DNA of 64,000 nt from Acidobacteriota bacterium (lineage in GTDB: Bacteria > Acidobacteriota > Terriglobia > UBA7540): positions 1-64,000 of the forward strand of contig JAKAWG010000019.1 of the NCBI GenBank assembly GCA_021817045.1, in the 5' to 3' direction. The notes under the pieces are model-generated. The model worked only from the letters and a program-made list of their open reading frames with translations. It was not told the origin of the DNA and ran no database searches. The position numbers and the translations under genes were made by a program. Shown here piece after piece: positions 63,829-64,000 of this stretch (positions within the stretch are counted from its first letter, which is position 1; each line of letters opens with the position of its first letter).

Positions 63829-64000
63829 TCACGCCTTCAACAAGACCCGCACAACTCGCTCCACGGCTTCCCTCTTGTCCTCAGAAACAGCCTAGGTGTA
63901 GATGTTCATCGTGGTCTGGATATCTGCGTGCTGCAGCAACTCCTTTTGCACGGCCAGCTTCGTCCCAGTTTGGTGGAGGAGTGAGGAAAATGTGTGTCTG
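63829..64000 (-). pseudogene. Tyrosine integrase, 3' end, with internal stop
   Basis: The gene enters from the right edge. It reads RHTFSSLLHQTGTKLAVQKE, then LLQHADIQTTMNIYT, a TAG codon, and AVSEDKREAVERVVRVLLKA to a TGA at 63829. RHTF is the HxxR-side box, and QHADIQTTMNIYT holds the conserved His and the nucleophile Tyr. The stop falls right after the Tyr segment, where relatives often have Gln (CAG to TAG). It is adjacent to tRNA-Arg, the likely integration site of a second element. Confidence 0.8.

Overview
The window looks like a chromosomal segment of a soil Acidobacteriota-type bacterium, or a close relative known from metagenomes. This rests on moderately high GC, CRTAC1/ASPIC-type repeat proteins, PEP-CTERM-type exopolysaccharide genes, a DUF4340/GldG/GldF ABC cluster and dispersed palindromic intergenic repeats. 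The assignment is inference from gene content, since no rRNA is present.

Left chromosomal part (1-21 kb): the end of an unidentified gene; a phosphoketolase/acetate kinase pair (xfp, ackA); a minus-strand operon of TPR protein, GT2 glycosyltransferase and membrane transglutaminase; a frameshifted small gene; a sigma-54-type promoter before a PEP-CTERM-locus ATPase and a polyprenyl glycosylphosphotransferase; a GNAT acyltransferase next to a MenC/N-acylamino-acid racemase-type enolase; a secreted unknown protein; a structured leader and glmS; a tagaturonate epimerase plus SDR reductase pair for hexuronate breakdown; and tRNA-Gln(CUG).

Genomic island (about 21.04-49.47 kb): the 3' 50 bp of tRNA-Gln, from anticodon arm to just past CCA, is repeated exactly at 49420-49469, giving attL and attR around 28.4 kb. 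Outer-layer genes are an integrase remnant, a toxin-antitoxin pair with a shortened toxin, an NPPY-type (DUF6094-like) methyltransferase, two unknowns, a helicase broken by two frameshifts and a stop, a 43-residue ORF with sliding-clamp-like motifs, an Mre11/SbcD-like nuclease broken by two frameshifts, and an intact Rad50/SbcC-like ATPase 16 kb further on. Lying between nuclease and ATPase is a second block (about 28.8-44.1 kb): decayed TolC and radical-SAM/SPASM genes, a Crp/Fnr regulator, then a co-directional envelope redox cluster. That cluster has an HzsA-like cytochrome, a CRTAC1 protein, a YVTN/di-haem protein, a beta-propeller, RidA, an internally deleted DAHP synthase, two type-1 periplasmic binding proteins, a GMC oxidoreductase and a gluconate-dehydrogenase subunit-3-like protein. 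It ends in a truncated XerC-like integrase. An IS4-family element sits near attR.

Right chromosomal part (49.5-64 kb): a USP-like protein, two tiny membrane proteins (the second is KdpF), kdpA, kdpB, kdpC, a frameshifted small membrane gene, two consecutive KdpD-type sensor proteins without kinase domains, a thioredoxin-like protein, and an ABC cluster on the minus strand (DUF4340, GldG-like, permease, ATPase). At the edge is tRNA-Arg(CCU) with another decayed integrase beside it.

Several apparent single-base indels occur inside and outside the island, some in homopolymers, so some of the broken genes may be sequencing errors.
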